64,000 bases of DNA from Heracleum sosnowskyi (GCA_030848705.1 CM061243.1:105140436-105204435), one strand, 5' to 3'; positions 42,513 through 53,639 are shown, counted from the stretch's first letter. A program made the numbers and translations. Notes: generated by a model not told the origin, from the sequence alone.

Positions 42513-43320
42513 AAAAAAAAAAAGAAAAAAAAAAGAAAGAAAGAAAAGTTGAAAAAGAAAAAGAAAAGAAAAGAAGAGTTGTTTTTATGCAGAATTGATC
42601 AGGTTGAGCTCTTTAATACTCGAGCAATTAAGTTCTAGGGGACTTTGTGCCTAGTGACCTAAGACTTTTCCGGTCTGGGATCCACTAACCTAACGCTCGC
42701 TACATGGGTATTATTGTATAAGCCTCTTGGGGTCTTAACCATTGCACGGTCAAATAAGCATGTGTATTGTGTTTAGTATGTTGTTCTGTAATAAAAGCAT
42801 GAATTCCTGTCTAACTCAAGTGGATATTGAGATGTCTTTAAGTGGTTTCTTGTGTCTAGAGTTCATTCTGTTTGTAAGCTTGTGGTTGTTTTGGCTAAGA
42901 GTAGGTATGGTCTTGATTTAGTTTGGGAGTATATTGGTGAGCATCGCACACACGCACGTTTCTGTGTTTGTCTCGTTGGTCGATGGGAATTTGGTCGAAC
43001 TCTGTTTGGAAGACTGTGTTCTTTGAGATGTTGGCTTGTTGATTGGTTTTGGTTGGTTTGAAGGGATCGTTGCATTTTCATATTAGTTGCATACATGTAG
43101 TTAGATGCATTTGTAGTTGCATTGTTAGATGGATTTTGTGGGTACATTCACTATAGGCCCTCACGAGACCTTACTCGTCCACTAGGGCTGCCTAGGGGTT
43201 TAAAGGGCTTGTTGCATATGCCAAATGCAACCGTGATCACCTACGGAAGTGGTACTAGTTAGTTGTATATAGTTATATTATTTATGCTTGAGGACAAGCA
43301 TCGGTTTAAGTTTGGGGGTG
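42513..43320. other. Athila 3' non-coding region and polypurine tract
   Basis: Begins with an A/G-rich run (42513-42580), then non-coding sequence up to the PPT 'taagtttgggggtg' (about 43307-43320) next to the right LTR. No gene seen. Confidence 0.6.
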
Positions 43321-44806
43321 TGATAAGTGGATTTTTAATCCACTTGGAACGCTTCATATCGGCTTAAATTGATGACTTGAACTCAAGTATGTGGTGTGTT
43401 TAATGTGTTTTCATTAAGTTTTGCAGAACCAAGAGTTGGAGGTTAATTTGATTAAAATTCGGATTTTCCGGGTAGGTTGCGCAGTCTTCACTGTTTTGGC
43501 CATATCTGGAGTTCTACAAGTCCGATTCTGACGATCTTACAGCTCACGCGAAGAGGACAACATTTTCTATGTCCTGGAAAGAAGGTACGGCGCGGCAGCG
43601 CCGTGTTTAAGCTTGTCTATGGCGCGGCAGCGCCGCTGGAAAACAGTACAGAAAATCTCTGGCGCGGCAGCGCCGCTCTCCTTTGTATTTGTGGCGCGGC
43701 AGCGCCGGGCTGTCTGACGAAAATTCCTGTTTTGACCCGATTTGCTGACTTTTCGAGTTGAAGTCAAATCTCAATTCAGTACGACTTGTTGGACCTGGAG
43801 GCATATAAAAAGAGAAGAAAACCCTAGAGAACGATGGGGAGAGACACATACCGCATATTATATACGGAGTTTTAAGGCACGAAGAAGAAGGAAGAAGATA
43901 GTTTCAATTTATTCTTGTATTCTTTCTATCTTGTGGATGCTTGGTTTGGGTGTATTCTTTAGAACCTTGATATTTATTCAATATAATTCGTTTTCTTTCA
44001 TCATGTTTACATTAGAACCCATGGTGACGATTAGTTTGATTATGAACTAATTCGTTGTCATGGGGTTTTAGCGGATTTATTCATGAAGTTTATTTGTTGA
44101 ATTTTCTTGATGCCTATAGTGTGATTGATGCGATATCCTATCATGGTTGTTTTAATTCGTTATAGGAGAGTAGCTAACTCCTGTAATTGTGTGTTAATTC
44201 TTATTGAAGCGAAAGTGGATCTAAGAGTTTAGAACTTGCCATGCTAGCATAGGTTTATGCGTGAGAATATCATTCGTAATTAGTGTCGTAACTCTAACCG
44301 TTTTATGACGACTATGTGATCAATTGAATGCTTGTACTTCAACCATTATGTTTTCAATCTTTATAGACATATAAGGACTAAGCATAATTGGGAGACTAAG
44401 TGATTTCTATCTTAATTGTGGATCTTATTTAGGATGGTATTAGTACAACGAAAGTTGGCTTATATCAGTTTTGTGTGTTCGATCAGGTATTAACAAATCA
44501 CATGAAAGGGCTAGAGAATTGAAGACTTTAGATGGATTGTTTAATGAAGTTAAAATCCCATGTTTTATTCGCATAAGTAATTCGACATAAATCTCAGTTC
44601 AAGTAGTTGATAATTAGTTATAATTCTTAGATTAATTATAGGGATAACAAAAATCCACTTTGTTATTTGTTTTAGCATCGGATAATAATCATACATTGAT
44701 GAGTGAATTAACTAGACAAACAACGAGTCCCTGTAGGAACGAACCTTATTTGCTATCTGTATTACTTGAGATCACGTGCACTTGCGTGTTGAGTTTGGTC
44801 GTAACA
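43321..44806 (+). repeat. 3' LTR of Athila-like element
   Basis: 1486 bp, with the four GGCGCGGCAGCGCC hairpins from 43589, 43621, 43661 and 43693. It ends GTAACA before target duplication ctcag (44807-44811). Confidence 0.95.
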
Positions 44807-45815
44807 CTCAGCACCTTGAAAGCTAACGACCTCTCTGCTAGGTGCTCCCCGCAAATTCCTTCGTGCACTGTTTCTAAGACTAACCTTTGATCTTCGGGGG
44901 CGAGACATTTCAGAAGTGGTTGAGTAGCTGACCGTCTGAATAGTTGTCCCCCTACCAAGGTGTAGCTAGCTGACCGATACCTCACCTTCTGTGCTTCCTT
45001 CTTATCCAATGACAAGGTTCCTTTTTCCAAGAAGGCTCTGATGGGGGTCATCCAATTAACCCCTTGATGGATTTCCATACATTGCTTCTTGTCAATAGAT
45101 TGTACGTTCACCTCGGTCAGATAGATTGACCCTATTAGGTTCTGGGTTTCTGCCGAGGCGAGTCTAGACAGAGCATCCGCTCGGCTGTTGTCTTCCCTGG
45201 CCACTTGATTTAATTCAAAAGATTCAAAATTAAGTGCACTTTCACGTACCTTGGCTGTATATGCCTTCGTGCAGGGATCTTTTTGTCCGTATTCTCCTGA
45301 AAATTGTTTCACCACTAGCATAGAATCACTGAATACCCTTATATGCTTCACCTCTAGGCTCCTTGATAAAGCGAGTCCTGCCAACAATGCTTCATATTCA
45401 GCCTCATTATTGGTTAGGGGAAAAGTGAACCTGATAGCTTGGCGTATCTCGAAGCCATCGGGGCTGGCGAGGATCATTCATGCTCCATACTTAGCCTTCA
45501 TGACTAACCCGTCCACAAAGAGCTTCCATTTTTCCCAGGGGCTTGAATTAGCTGTTCCTCCGGCGTTAGGTCTTTAGGTCCCGAGAAAGAACATTCCACT
45601 ATAAAATCAGCCAACGCTTGGGCTTTGATGGATGTTCTGGGCACGTACTACAAGTCATATTCCCCCAGCTCAACTGACCAAGCCACAACTCTGCCCGAAG
45701 CTTCTGGTCTCTGAAGTATCTTTTTCAAAGGTTGATCAGTTACTACTTGTATGGTCCTTCCCTGGAAGTAGTGGCGTAGCTTTCTTGATGCCACTACTAA
45801 ACCGAAAGCGAGCTT
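44807..45815 (-). pseudogene. Tat RNase H and start of integrase zinc domain, disrupted
   Basis: RNase H removes RNA from the RNA:DNA hybrid. Conserved words include LTNNEAEYEALLAGLALS, VFSDSMLVVKQFSGEYG and DALSRLAS. The region is connected to RT only through stops and a frameshift (TAA at 45816, TAG near 45650, frameshift near 45530). The left end (HEGICGEHL) is the beginning of the integrase zinc domain, broken at 44807 by the Athila insertion. Not functional. Confidence 0.82.
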
Positions 45816-47291
45816 TTATGCGTTCGGGTATCTCGTTTCTGCATCCTTCAACATATGCAAAACGTAGAATACCGGGTGTTGATTCCTCTCGTGTTCCTTA
45901 ACCAACAGAGCTCCCAATGTTCGGTCATTTACCGTCGAATACAGCTGTAGGGTCTCCTTCGGGTCAGGTCTCATAAGGAGTGGGGCCTTGACCAAATACT
46001 CTTTGACCTCTTCAAATGCTTTCTGGCAGTTCGATCCCCATTCGAAGTTTTTGGATCCCCGAAGTACTTCGAAGAATGGGAGTGCTTCTTTAGCCGATCG
46101 GGAAATAAATCTTCGCAAAGCAGCCAGTCGTCCAGTTAGTTTCTGAATATCCCTGATAGTCTTCGGTGCCTCCATATCAATCACCGCCTTTATTTTTTCC
46201 AGGTTGGCTTCTATCCCCCTAGCACTCACCATATATCCCAGGAATTTGCCACTAGAAACTCCAAAAGTGCACTTGCTTGGATTAATCCTCATGTTGTTCT
46301 TTCTCAACGTCTCAAAACACTCTTTCAGATCTTCTGCATGATCCCTGAACATAGACTTCACGATCATATCATCCACGTAACACTCCATATTCCGACCAAT
46401 ATGTTCTTTGAACACCTTATTGATCATTTTCTGAAAGGTTGCCCCTGCGTTCTTCAGCCCAAAAGGCATCTTGATGTATGCATACGTGCCTTTTGGGGTG
46501 ATGAATGTTGTCTTCGGAATATCCTCGGCATTCATTGCAATCTGGTGATATCCAGAGAAGGCGTCCAAGAAACTGAGTACTTGATGACCCGAAGTGGCGT
46601 CTATCAGTTGATCAATGTTCGGTAGGGGATAATGGTCCTTCAGACATGCTTTATTCAAGTCGGTATAATCTACACACATTCTCCATTTGTTATTTGATTT
46701 CTTGACTACTACCACATTTGCCAGCCAGTCCGAATACTCGATTTCTTCTATAAACTTCGCCTCTAGCAGTTTTTCCACTTCAGCTTGAATCACCTGTTGC
46801 CTTTCCATCGCGAAATTTCGTTTCTTTTGCGTAACTGGTTTTGCATCAGGATTCACGCTAAGGCAATGTTTTGCTACTGAAAGATCTAGCCCAGGCATGT
46901 CCTCCGGTCCCCAGGCAAATATATCATGATATTGCCTAATTACCTTAATTACCTTCTCTTTCAATTCGGGCTCCATATTTTTGCCTATTTGAATCATTTT
47001 TCCTGACTGTCCCACATATAATTCCACCTCTTCGGTTTCTGTGGCCTGTTCCGCTATAGGATTGGACAGGTCTACTCCAAATTTATCCAACTCAATACTC
47101 ATTGTCTGATGACTGCCCCCTGCTTCAATTTCACTTCGCTTCCTTTCCCCCCCTTCAGTTATAACAACCTCTTGATCTTTCTCAAGGTCTTCCAACATTA
47201 TTATTCAGGCAGCTTTCTGATCGCCCCTCATTTCTCCTATGTCATGTTCAGTCGGAAACTTCAATTTCAAGTGAGGGATGGATGCAACAGC
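45816..47291 (-). pseudogene. Tat reverse transcriptase
   Basis: RT with the conserved Ty3 blocks: WLANVVVVKKSNNKWRMCVD, YPLPNIDQLIDATSG, FLDAFSGYHQIAM, MPFGLKNAGATFQ, and the catalytic YVDDMIVKS at about residue 272 of the open part, then CTFGVSSGKFLGYMV and LTGRLAALRRFISR. ATG at 47198 opens 460 codons, but the polyprotein frame continues upstream to protease across TGA (47205-47207) and TAG (47292-47294). It ends at TAA 45816-45818, inside the RT/RNase H connection, where the family keeps reading. Confidence 0.88.
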
Positions 47292-47975
47292 CTAGAAGGC
47301 ACTAAGGATTGGCCTTCCCAGAATGCCATTGTAGGGACTGTCAACCCTTACCACATAAAATTTGGCTTCCTTTTGCATAGTATAAGGGGCTTTGCCTAAC
47401 ACGATCGGGAGTGTGATTGTCCCTTCAATCGGTACCGGTTGATTTCCAAATCCGTACAGTGGGGCCTCATGACAAGGCTCTAGCTGTTCGCCTCCCAAAT
47501 TCATCTTAGTGTACGTTCTGTGATATAGGATATTGACCGAACTACCACCATCAACTAACACTTTCCATATTTTGTTCTCCCCTATAATAGGGTTGATGAT
47601 AAGTGGGTCTTCGTGCGACCATATCACATCCTCGTAATCATCTTCTGTGAAAGTGATGGGCAGAGGTTGTTTGGCTACATTGGCTTGGTATAAGCTGTAA
47701 ACCTGTCGGGCGTACTTCTTCCGGGCAGTCTTACTGCATCGCTCCATGACTGTACCCCCTGATATGGTCCTGACTTCGCCTCGATACCTTTCTTTATCTT
47801 CGGGCTCCTTATCTTTGCCCTTCTCCCTGGATTCCAACTTACTCCTCAGGTCTCCTACAAACTCACCCAACTCTCCACCTTTGATCATTTTCTCGATCAA
47901 CTTCTTCAAGTGGTAACACTGATCATTGTTATGTCCTTTTTCTTTGTGATAATCACAATACTTGTCCCCATTCTT
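47292..47975 (-). pseudogene. Tat nucleocapsid end and aspartic protease
   Basis: Same frame as gag after one TAA. It starts with a zinc-knuckle-like CDYHKEKGHNNDQCYHL, then basic linker and a retropepsin domain with VLVDGGSSVNILYH (active-site DGGS, where the family has D-G/T/S) and GILGRPIL near the end. TAG at 47292 interrupts the way into RT. Only 205 codons follow the first ATG (47909), so the upstream part is visible only by reading through. Confidence 0.8.
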
Positions 47976-49298
47976 TTAATGATCTGGAGTTTTTAACCGG
48001 GCTGGTCGAACAAAGCCTAGCTTTCCCTTTATCTCGTGGAGAATCTTTGAGATAGGTGCATTAAGAGGAGTAAACACCGTGCTATCTCTATCTCGCCTTC
48101 GGTCAGCACCCTTATCGGGTCTCGTATCATTCAGCCTGTTTTTTATATCTCCTCGATGTTTTCGTTCATCTTTCCCCGAACCTTCATATCTTCGACTGTC
48201 TCTAGAGCCTCCAATTGACTCTAACTTTCTCCGGATGGCCTCTCCTCTCAAATAAATATCATTGAAGGATTTTGGAGGTACATCATAAAGAGATGATCGT
48301 AGTTTCTTACCTTTGATTAGGTCTAGTCCGACAGCTAGAAATCCTGCAGCCTTCACCTTGTCTAGGTTAGTTACCATTCCTGCCTCCTCTTTGAACCGAA
48401 CCAGGTAGTCCCCCAACTCTTCATTCTGTCCTTGTCTACAGTGAATCAGCGCTTCAGTATCCTTTTCCCTTCTGCACAAATGAGAGTAATGCCGAAGAAA
48501 TCTCCTTTTGAGCTGATCGTAAGAACTGATCGATCGGGGTCTTTGCGAACGATACCACATCGTCGTTGTTCCCTTTAAGTAGGTCTTGAACATTTTGCAT
48601 AGCATGATATCGCAGTGTCCCATGCCCGTCATCAGCGACTCATACTTCTCACAGTGGTCTTCGGGATCACCTCTTCCGTTGAATTCGTTCATTTTTAGGA
48701 ATTGCCTTCTAGGAGGGGGTCGATATTGCTCGATCTCTTTAGTTACGACCGGCTCGTGGCTTATTTTCCTTTCACCAAACATGGCCTTCTCCATTCTCCT
48801 TAGACGACTTTTAACGTGGGGGTCGTCTTCATCTTCCAACTCGAAGGATACTATAATTTTAGACCGGGTCCTCCTCTGACACGATTCGGAGTCTGTAGAC
48901 TCGTCTTCATCGTTATGGGGTCGCTTCTCCCTTTGAGTTTCAGGTTCAATTAACGGGGTTTCGTCTTCCGCCACAGAATCTCTTAAAGCTTTCTCCTCCA
49001 TCTCAATTTCTTCTCTTCGGAGTCTGAGGGCTTCCAATTTCAGGAGATCAGCCTCCCTTTTCTTCGCTCGTATTTGAGCCTCCCTTGCCGCTTGATCAGA
49101 TTCTCGTTGTTTGCCCTTCTTGGTGGCTTGTTCTTGCCTCCACTTAAGCAACAACTCCTTCTGTTCTTCAGGGGTTGGCATAGGTCCTTCATCCCCTTCA
49201 GAATCAAAATTTAACGTCCTATTGATTAGAGGCGTGACCGTGGCTGAGCCGCCCGGTCTACCTGAATCTTCGAACCCATGTGGTCTATCAGCTGTCAT
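47976..49298 (-). CDS. Tat Gag, 440 codons before a premature stop
   Basis: Capsid protein. It starts 53 bp after the LTR with MTADRPHGFEDSGRPGG. A long charged helical N-terminal part (residues 45-120) is followed by the retrotransposon gag domain (about 195-345: FLKMNEFNGRGDPEDHCEKY, then YLKGTTTMWYRSQRPRSISS and HCRQGQNEELGDYLVRFKEE). A basic C-terminal region (SRRYEGSGKDERKHRG) follows. TAA at 47976-47978 falls just before the zinc knuckle, so this Gag lacks nucleocapsid unless the stop is suppressed; nonsense decay is more likely given the other stops. Confidence 0.88.
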   Translation of the reverse strand: MTADRPHGFEDSGRPGGSATVTPLINRTLNFDSEGDEGPMPTPEEQKELLLKWRQEQATKKGKQRESDQAAREAQIRAKKREADLLKLEALRLRREEIEMEEKALRDSVAEDETPLIEPETQREKRPHNDEDESTDSESCQRRTRSKIIVSFELEDEDDPHVKSRLRRMEKAMFGERKISHEPVVTKEIEQYRPPPRRQFLKMNEFNGRGDPEDHCEKYESLMTGMGHCDIMLCKMFKTYLKGTTTMWYRSQRPRSISSYDQLKRRFLRHYSHLCRREKDTEALIHCRQGQNEELGDYLVRFKEEAGMVTNLDKVKAAGFLAVGLDLIKGKKLRSSLYDVPPKSFNDIYLRGEAIRRKLESIGGSRDSRRYEGSGKDERKHRGDIKNRLNDTRPDKGADRRRDRDSTVFTPLNAPISKILHEIKGKLGFVRPARLKTPDH

Positions 49299-49333
49299 AA
49301 AAACAAAATTTAATCACAGATAAATCGTATGTT

Positions 49334-49351
49334 CCCACAGACGGCGCCAAA
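49334..49351 (-). promoter_or_regulatory. Tat-type primer binding site
   Basis: The minus strand reads TTTGGCGCCGTCTGTGGG immediately after the LTR end at 49352, the PBS context typical of Tat/Retand elements. Confidence 0.8.
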
Positions 49352-49760
49352 TGTTGGAACCAGTTTTCTTCCGTCCTTCGTCCGGTCAGACCTGCAATGA
49401 GAAGAATGCGAGGGATGTGCCCCCCGATTCACCTCCGGTGTGAGAATCAGTTAACTGGTCTTTTGTGAGTAAAGAAACGTACGAGAGCTGTAATTGTGTT
49501 GTGTGTATGAATGATGAACTCAAACCTGTTTCTTTTCTTTTACCAGTATTTCCCGATCCTCACGTTCGGGGCGTGAACCTCGCTCCCACGTGGATAGTTC
49601 GAGCTTGACTGAGTCCAAGGGTCGTTGGTCACAAGCTTTGGTATGGGCCTGCGACATCGGTCTTCCCCTATCATGGAGTTTGGTTCATTCGGCCCATCTC
49701 TCTGATGGGCTTTTGTGTTTCCAGTTCGGCCTAATAAGGATCGAGCATATATCTCTAACA
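49352..49760 (-). repeat. 5' LTR of Tat element
   Basis: 409 bp, plus-strand TGTTGGAACC...ATCTCTAACA. It matches 18820-19235 with about 20 substitutions and a shorter C tract. Confidence 0.9.
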
Positions 49761-50159
49761 ATTTCATAGTTTCATAGTTCGTTCAAAATTTAAATACATA
49801 AAAATAAATTATTACACAGTTTGTAAAGGTGACGAAACCGGTGACACAGTATCATGCGCTCAAAATTTCTCAAAAATGTGTCTTTAAGTAAAGTATAATA
49901 AAGTATGCAATCCAGAACACAGTGGCGAAACTTGAGGGAGGCTATTTTAGGCTGCAACCATAGATGAACTTCAAAAATCATTATAAGTTTTTATTTCAAA
50001 ACATTGATTATGAGGTAAAAAAACAATAAACAATTATTTTAAGCTCCGAATTACTTCCAAAAATTAACATTACATATTAATACCCACGGTATTCCTGAAT
50101 CCTGGGTTTGTCATTGCCCAAAGGTATTGAAAAGGCACCCCAAGCCCCAGTAAGATATT
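49761..50159. other. Host intergenic, nothing recognised
   Basis: AT-rich spacer to the right of the Tat element. Begins atttc, the possible target duplication. No gene or repeat seen. Confidence 0.5.
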
Positions 50160-50690
50160 ATTAGACACGACAATTTCATACATGTCACGAAAAAATGAAA
50201 TGAAAACGACACGAGAATTTGGTGCTTTGATTTGCATTTTGAGTACACGAACAAAAAAGTACACGTGCACGATCCTGATTTAGTGTCGTGTTTGGGTTTG
50301 GGTACACGACACGAAGTACACGACTCACGACATACGACATATTTAATTATATAAAATAATAATTTAATTTATATTATAATAATATAATTTTTACTATACA
50401 ATTTGATGGTAATAGTGTAATTTTGTAAATAAAATAAATTTAACATCAATTAATATGTATAAATTAATTAATTATCAATATTTAAAAATTATGAAACATA
50501 AATTAATTTTAATTTTTCTTATTTCATGTATATTTCGTGTCGTGTATTTTCATGTACACAAAAAGTTCATGTCCTTTCGTGTTTCATTTTTTTTCTTATT
50601 CGTGTTTGGATTTCAGGTACACGAATCCATTTCGTGTCATATTTGTGTCTAGGTTTCAAGTACACGACACGAATCCATTAATAAAAGTTT
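50160..50690. repeat. ACACGACACGA-rich inverted-repeat region, possible decayed MITE
   Basis: Words gtacacgacacgaa, cgtgtcgtgtat, cacgacacgag and ttcgtgtcat recur in both orientations on both sides of a very AT-rich core (50340-50500). The arrangement resembles a foldback DNA element with subterminal repeats. No clear terminus or target duplication. Confidence 0.45.
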
Positions 50691-50819
50691 GAACTAAGAA
50701 CTATAAATTGGTGTCTCAACATGAATAACGAATATTAAGACTTCAACTTCGACTACATAACAGACATAATATATCTACACAATAATAACAGGAGATCTTT
50801 GGCAGTTGATCTGTATTTA

Positions 50820-51124
50820 GAGTATCTCCAATGGTGATATGTAAAATAGTTGGCTAAAATTTGATAAAATAGGAATAATGTAAAATTTTAGCTAAAGGGT
50901 GTGATTAGTACTCCAATGGTGTTGTGTATAATTATGATAATGTAAATTATACCTAAGGGTTTTGCTGGTTCGACAAATATAGCCAACCAAATATGATTAT
51001 CTATATTTATTGCTAAGGGGTTACATGATTAGAGTGTTAAATTTTTTACATATTCTCCAAATAGTGACACATAGATGCCATGTAGATTGATTTAGCTAAG
51101 GGATTGGTACCATTGGAGATGCTC
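50820..51124. mobile_element. Tourist-like (PIF/Harbinger) MITE, 305 bp
   Basis: Terminal inverted repeats GAGTATCTCCAATGGT (50820) and ACCATTGGAGATGCTC (ends 51124) with one mismatch, flanked on both sides by TTA (50817-50819 and 51125-51127), the PIF/Harbinger target duplication. The interior is AT-rich and non-coding. Confidence 0.85.
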
Positions 51125-51127
51125 TTA

Positions 51128-52515
51128 CACTCTGAGCATTAGTTAAAATTTATGTTAATGAGTATCGAACCCCGACCTTCATATAAAATGCGCACACAAA
51201 GATTCATTTCATTTTTACAGGGCCTCGATCGGATCCATATATAATGTTGTGATGGACCCATAAATAATTACACGGAACATAATTTTGGTGTAATTTCAAC
51301 GAAAGAGAGGCAATGTAGGTTATAGCGTGGTTTCGTAAATGTTGTGTAACTAATTAGGTTTTGTTAAATAACAGAAACTAAATTAATCAAACAAAAAAAT
51401 CAGATGCATATGCATACGTGTGTGTGTCAGGGGATAAGGGAAGATTGAAACATATAAGTGTGAATAACAAAAACTGAATCAATCAGACGATAATACGTTT
51501 ACCAAATAAAAGAGAAGCGAGAATGAACGCATGCATATGAGTGTGTGTCGAAGATAAGCGAATATTGTGATTAACTAACCCCAGTTCGAATGAATGCAAG
51601 TTTTGAAGGCGATGGAGAAGAGCGATCCAGGTAAAAGGATTGGAGTGCTATTCCGGTGTGTTATTTGTTACTAATAATTTACTTCTGTATTGTTTTTTCG
51701 TGTGGTTTTTTATATGTATAATTACATTTTATTAAAAAAATTCAGATTTTAGAAATAAGTTATATTAAAATTTTCAAAAATAATCATATTAAACAAATTT
51801 AAAATAAAATAAAATAAATAATGATTTTTATCAAATATTCAAATTTATAACTGTGAAGCACGGCTCATTATCATATGAAATTTAGGACGATGCTACATAT
51901 CCTGAATTTAATCTCAAATGTGTTCCGGAGTTACACATGACATGTTTTTATTAGTGGGGTTTATATGTGTACACGATGGTTCCATATCAATTATGAGAGA
52001 AAAATAAACGAATAATATATTGACAACGCCTATGAGAAAAAAATCAATAATATATTGATAACTCATCACTGGGGAATGATTTCGGGAACTATTTTGGAGA
52101 CTACAACATTTTCTAAAATATATCCCGCTTCAATGATTGAATAAAGTCATGATGTCATGATCTTGAAATAATTATACACAAAATGAAAAAAATTAATCTA
52201 CATTACGGGTAGGGAAACATGAATGTTTGGATAGGAAAATTAAACAAAATTAAGAAATACTAATTGAAATTTACTCAATTTATTTTTTTCACAATTTATA
52301 GACTATTGTTCCGGCAAAAGAGAAAAAAATCCAAGGAGTACATACACATCTAAAACGAATGAAGACCAATGGCCCTCGATCATTTTTCATCAAGAATTTA
52401 AGTTTGTAGAAATAATATTGTCAACATTCTCAAAAAAATATATAAAATGATCTTACATTGTTAACTTGGCAAAATTAAGAGTTTTAATTAAAGAATTCAT
52501 ATGAATGTCTGTAGA
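51128..52515. other. Host intergenic, nothing firm
   Basis: AT-rich. A short less AT-rich patch at 51585-51650 could be an old exon edge, but there is no recognisable protein. No RNA gene or repeat boundaries seen. Confidence 0.45.
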
Positions 52516-52520
52516 ATCTA

Positions 52521-53571
52521 TGTTGGGATTTATGGGTGATAGCATTGGAACAACTTAACTTTGTATATACTTAATTTTTTAATTAAGTAGAACATACTGT
52601 CATAGCCAAAGTATGTTCTTGTAATCAGTATGCAATGTTATTTTAATTGTGTAATTTGGAAGAAGTTCACTTTCTGTGTTCAAGCCTCAAAGAACGCATA
52701 TTAGATGACAGCATGAATAAAGGTTACTGTCATAAGCATTGACAGTAAGATTACAAGAAGACAGAATGTTGCAAGTCAAGACAGCATATTCACTCTGACA
52801 GCAACATTGGCGGAAGACTACGCGACAACAACTTTAGCCCTCGACAGCAAGTTTGGAAACCTCGACAGCACACTATGCGGGGAACTCCTACTGTCACCAA
52901 AAGCACATTCCTGTGACAGCAAGCTCTGCGGCAAAAGTAATTGTGTTGAGAAAGATCCTTGTTCTAGGTATCTTTCTCAGTCAAACCCCGTGACAGTTTC
53001 AATGTTCAAGAAACAGGCGTGTTGTAGTATCCCTAAGCTGCACCAAGTCTGCAAGACTACGACAGAAGCTTCAAGCACTGCAAACAAAAGCAAATCAATT
53101 CAAGAGCAAGGTCAAGTCTCTATTTGCTGAATTGTTTTAGCTAGAAATAGAATGAATCTAGGTTGCTTTCTTTGTAATGTATACCTGACATTGTTAGCAA
53201 TTTAGGAAAGTCACATGGGTAGACACTTTGTAAGAAGCTGCCACTTGATAATGACAGCAGCTTCACAGACCCGTGTTGATAGTGATAGGATTAGTTTTAT
53301 ACTTAGACTATCAATTCATTCTAGGTAAGGAACAAAGACAAGCAAGTGTCTTGGAGAAACCGAAGCTCGAGAATTCTTTCTTGAGGTTGTAGCAACACTT
53401 TGCAAAATAAATAAAACATTTATTTTGTGAATCTTGTTCTTACTGCATACTGTTCGTGATTGCATATATTACTGATAACATTTAATCTTGATTTTAGTTG
53501 TTGAAATTTAGATTGAATTTTATCAGTATTGCATTCATCCCCCCCCCTTCTACAATACACAAGGACCAACA
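52521..53571 (+). mobile_element. Solo LTR of a SIRE-type Copia element, 1051 bp
   Basis: Starts TGTTGGGATTTATGG and ends ACCAACA, flanked by a perfect target duplication atcta (52516-52520 and 53572-53576). No PBS, internal domain or second LTR is next to it, so it arose by LTR-LTR recombination. The end 'tgcattcatccccccccctt' (about 53530-53549) matches the C-rich LTR ends of SIRE-A and SIRE-B. It holds about 14 copies of a TGACAGCA-like word. The 107-codon frame at 52807-53130 lies wholly inside the LTR and is not supported as a gene. Confidence 0.88.
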
Positions 53572-53639
53572 ATCTATTTTATTAATTATTACATTAACCA
53601 ATTGCAAGCTGACACGTGTTATTTTGAATATTCTTTTGA

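Larger units (their letters stand above)
35700..44806 (+). mobile_element. Athila-like Ty3 element, gag-protease only, 9,107 bp
   Basis: 1486-bp LTRs (TGATAAGTGG...GTCGTAACA) at both ends, perfect target duplication ctcag (35695-35699 and 44807-44811), an Athila-type PBS and a PPT 'aagtttgggggtg' before the right LTR. It encodes Gag and protease but no RT, RNase H or integrase, so it is non-autonomous. A Pack-MULE (40795-42512) sits in the 3' non-coding region. The LTRs show a single difference that I can find (G at 37078, A at 44699), which makes it the youngest insertion here. Confidence 0.94.
18820..49760 (-). mobile_element. Ty3/Gypsy Tat-lineage retrotransposon, host of two nested elements
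   Basis: Matching LTRs at 18820-19235 (416 bp) and 49352-49760 (409 bp) bracket one minus-strand element. Order on the minus strand is PBS, gag, protease, RT, RNase H, integrase and then an antisense gene, the layout known for several Tat elements. About 9.8 kb remains when the SIRE (20223-32290) and Athila (35700-44806) insertions are subtracted. The possible target duplication is aattc/atttc with one mismatch. LTRs differ by about 20 changes (roughly 5%), and the polyprotein has several in-frame stops plus a frameshift, so the element is old and defective. Confidence 0.9.

Noticed and set aside
51585..51660. Possible first exon of a host gene ('gaatgcaagttttgaaggcg...')
   Set aside because: Only a short stretch with no homology or downstream exon; not supported.
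52807..53130. 107-codon plus-strand frame with several Cys
   Set aside because: Lies wholly inside a solo LTR, in the motif-rich zone; no homology recognised.
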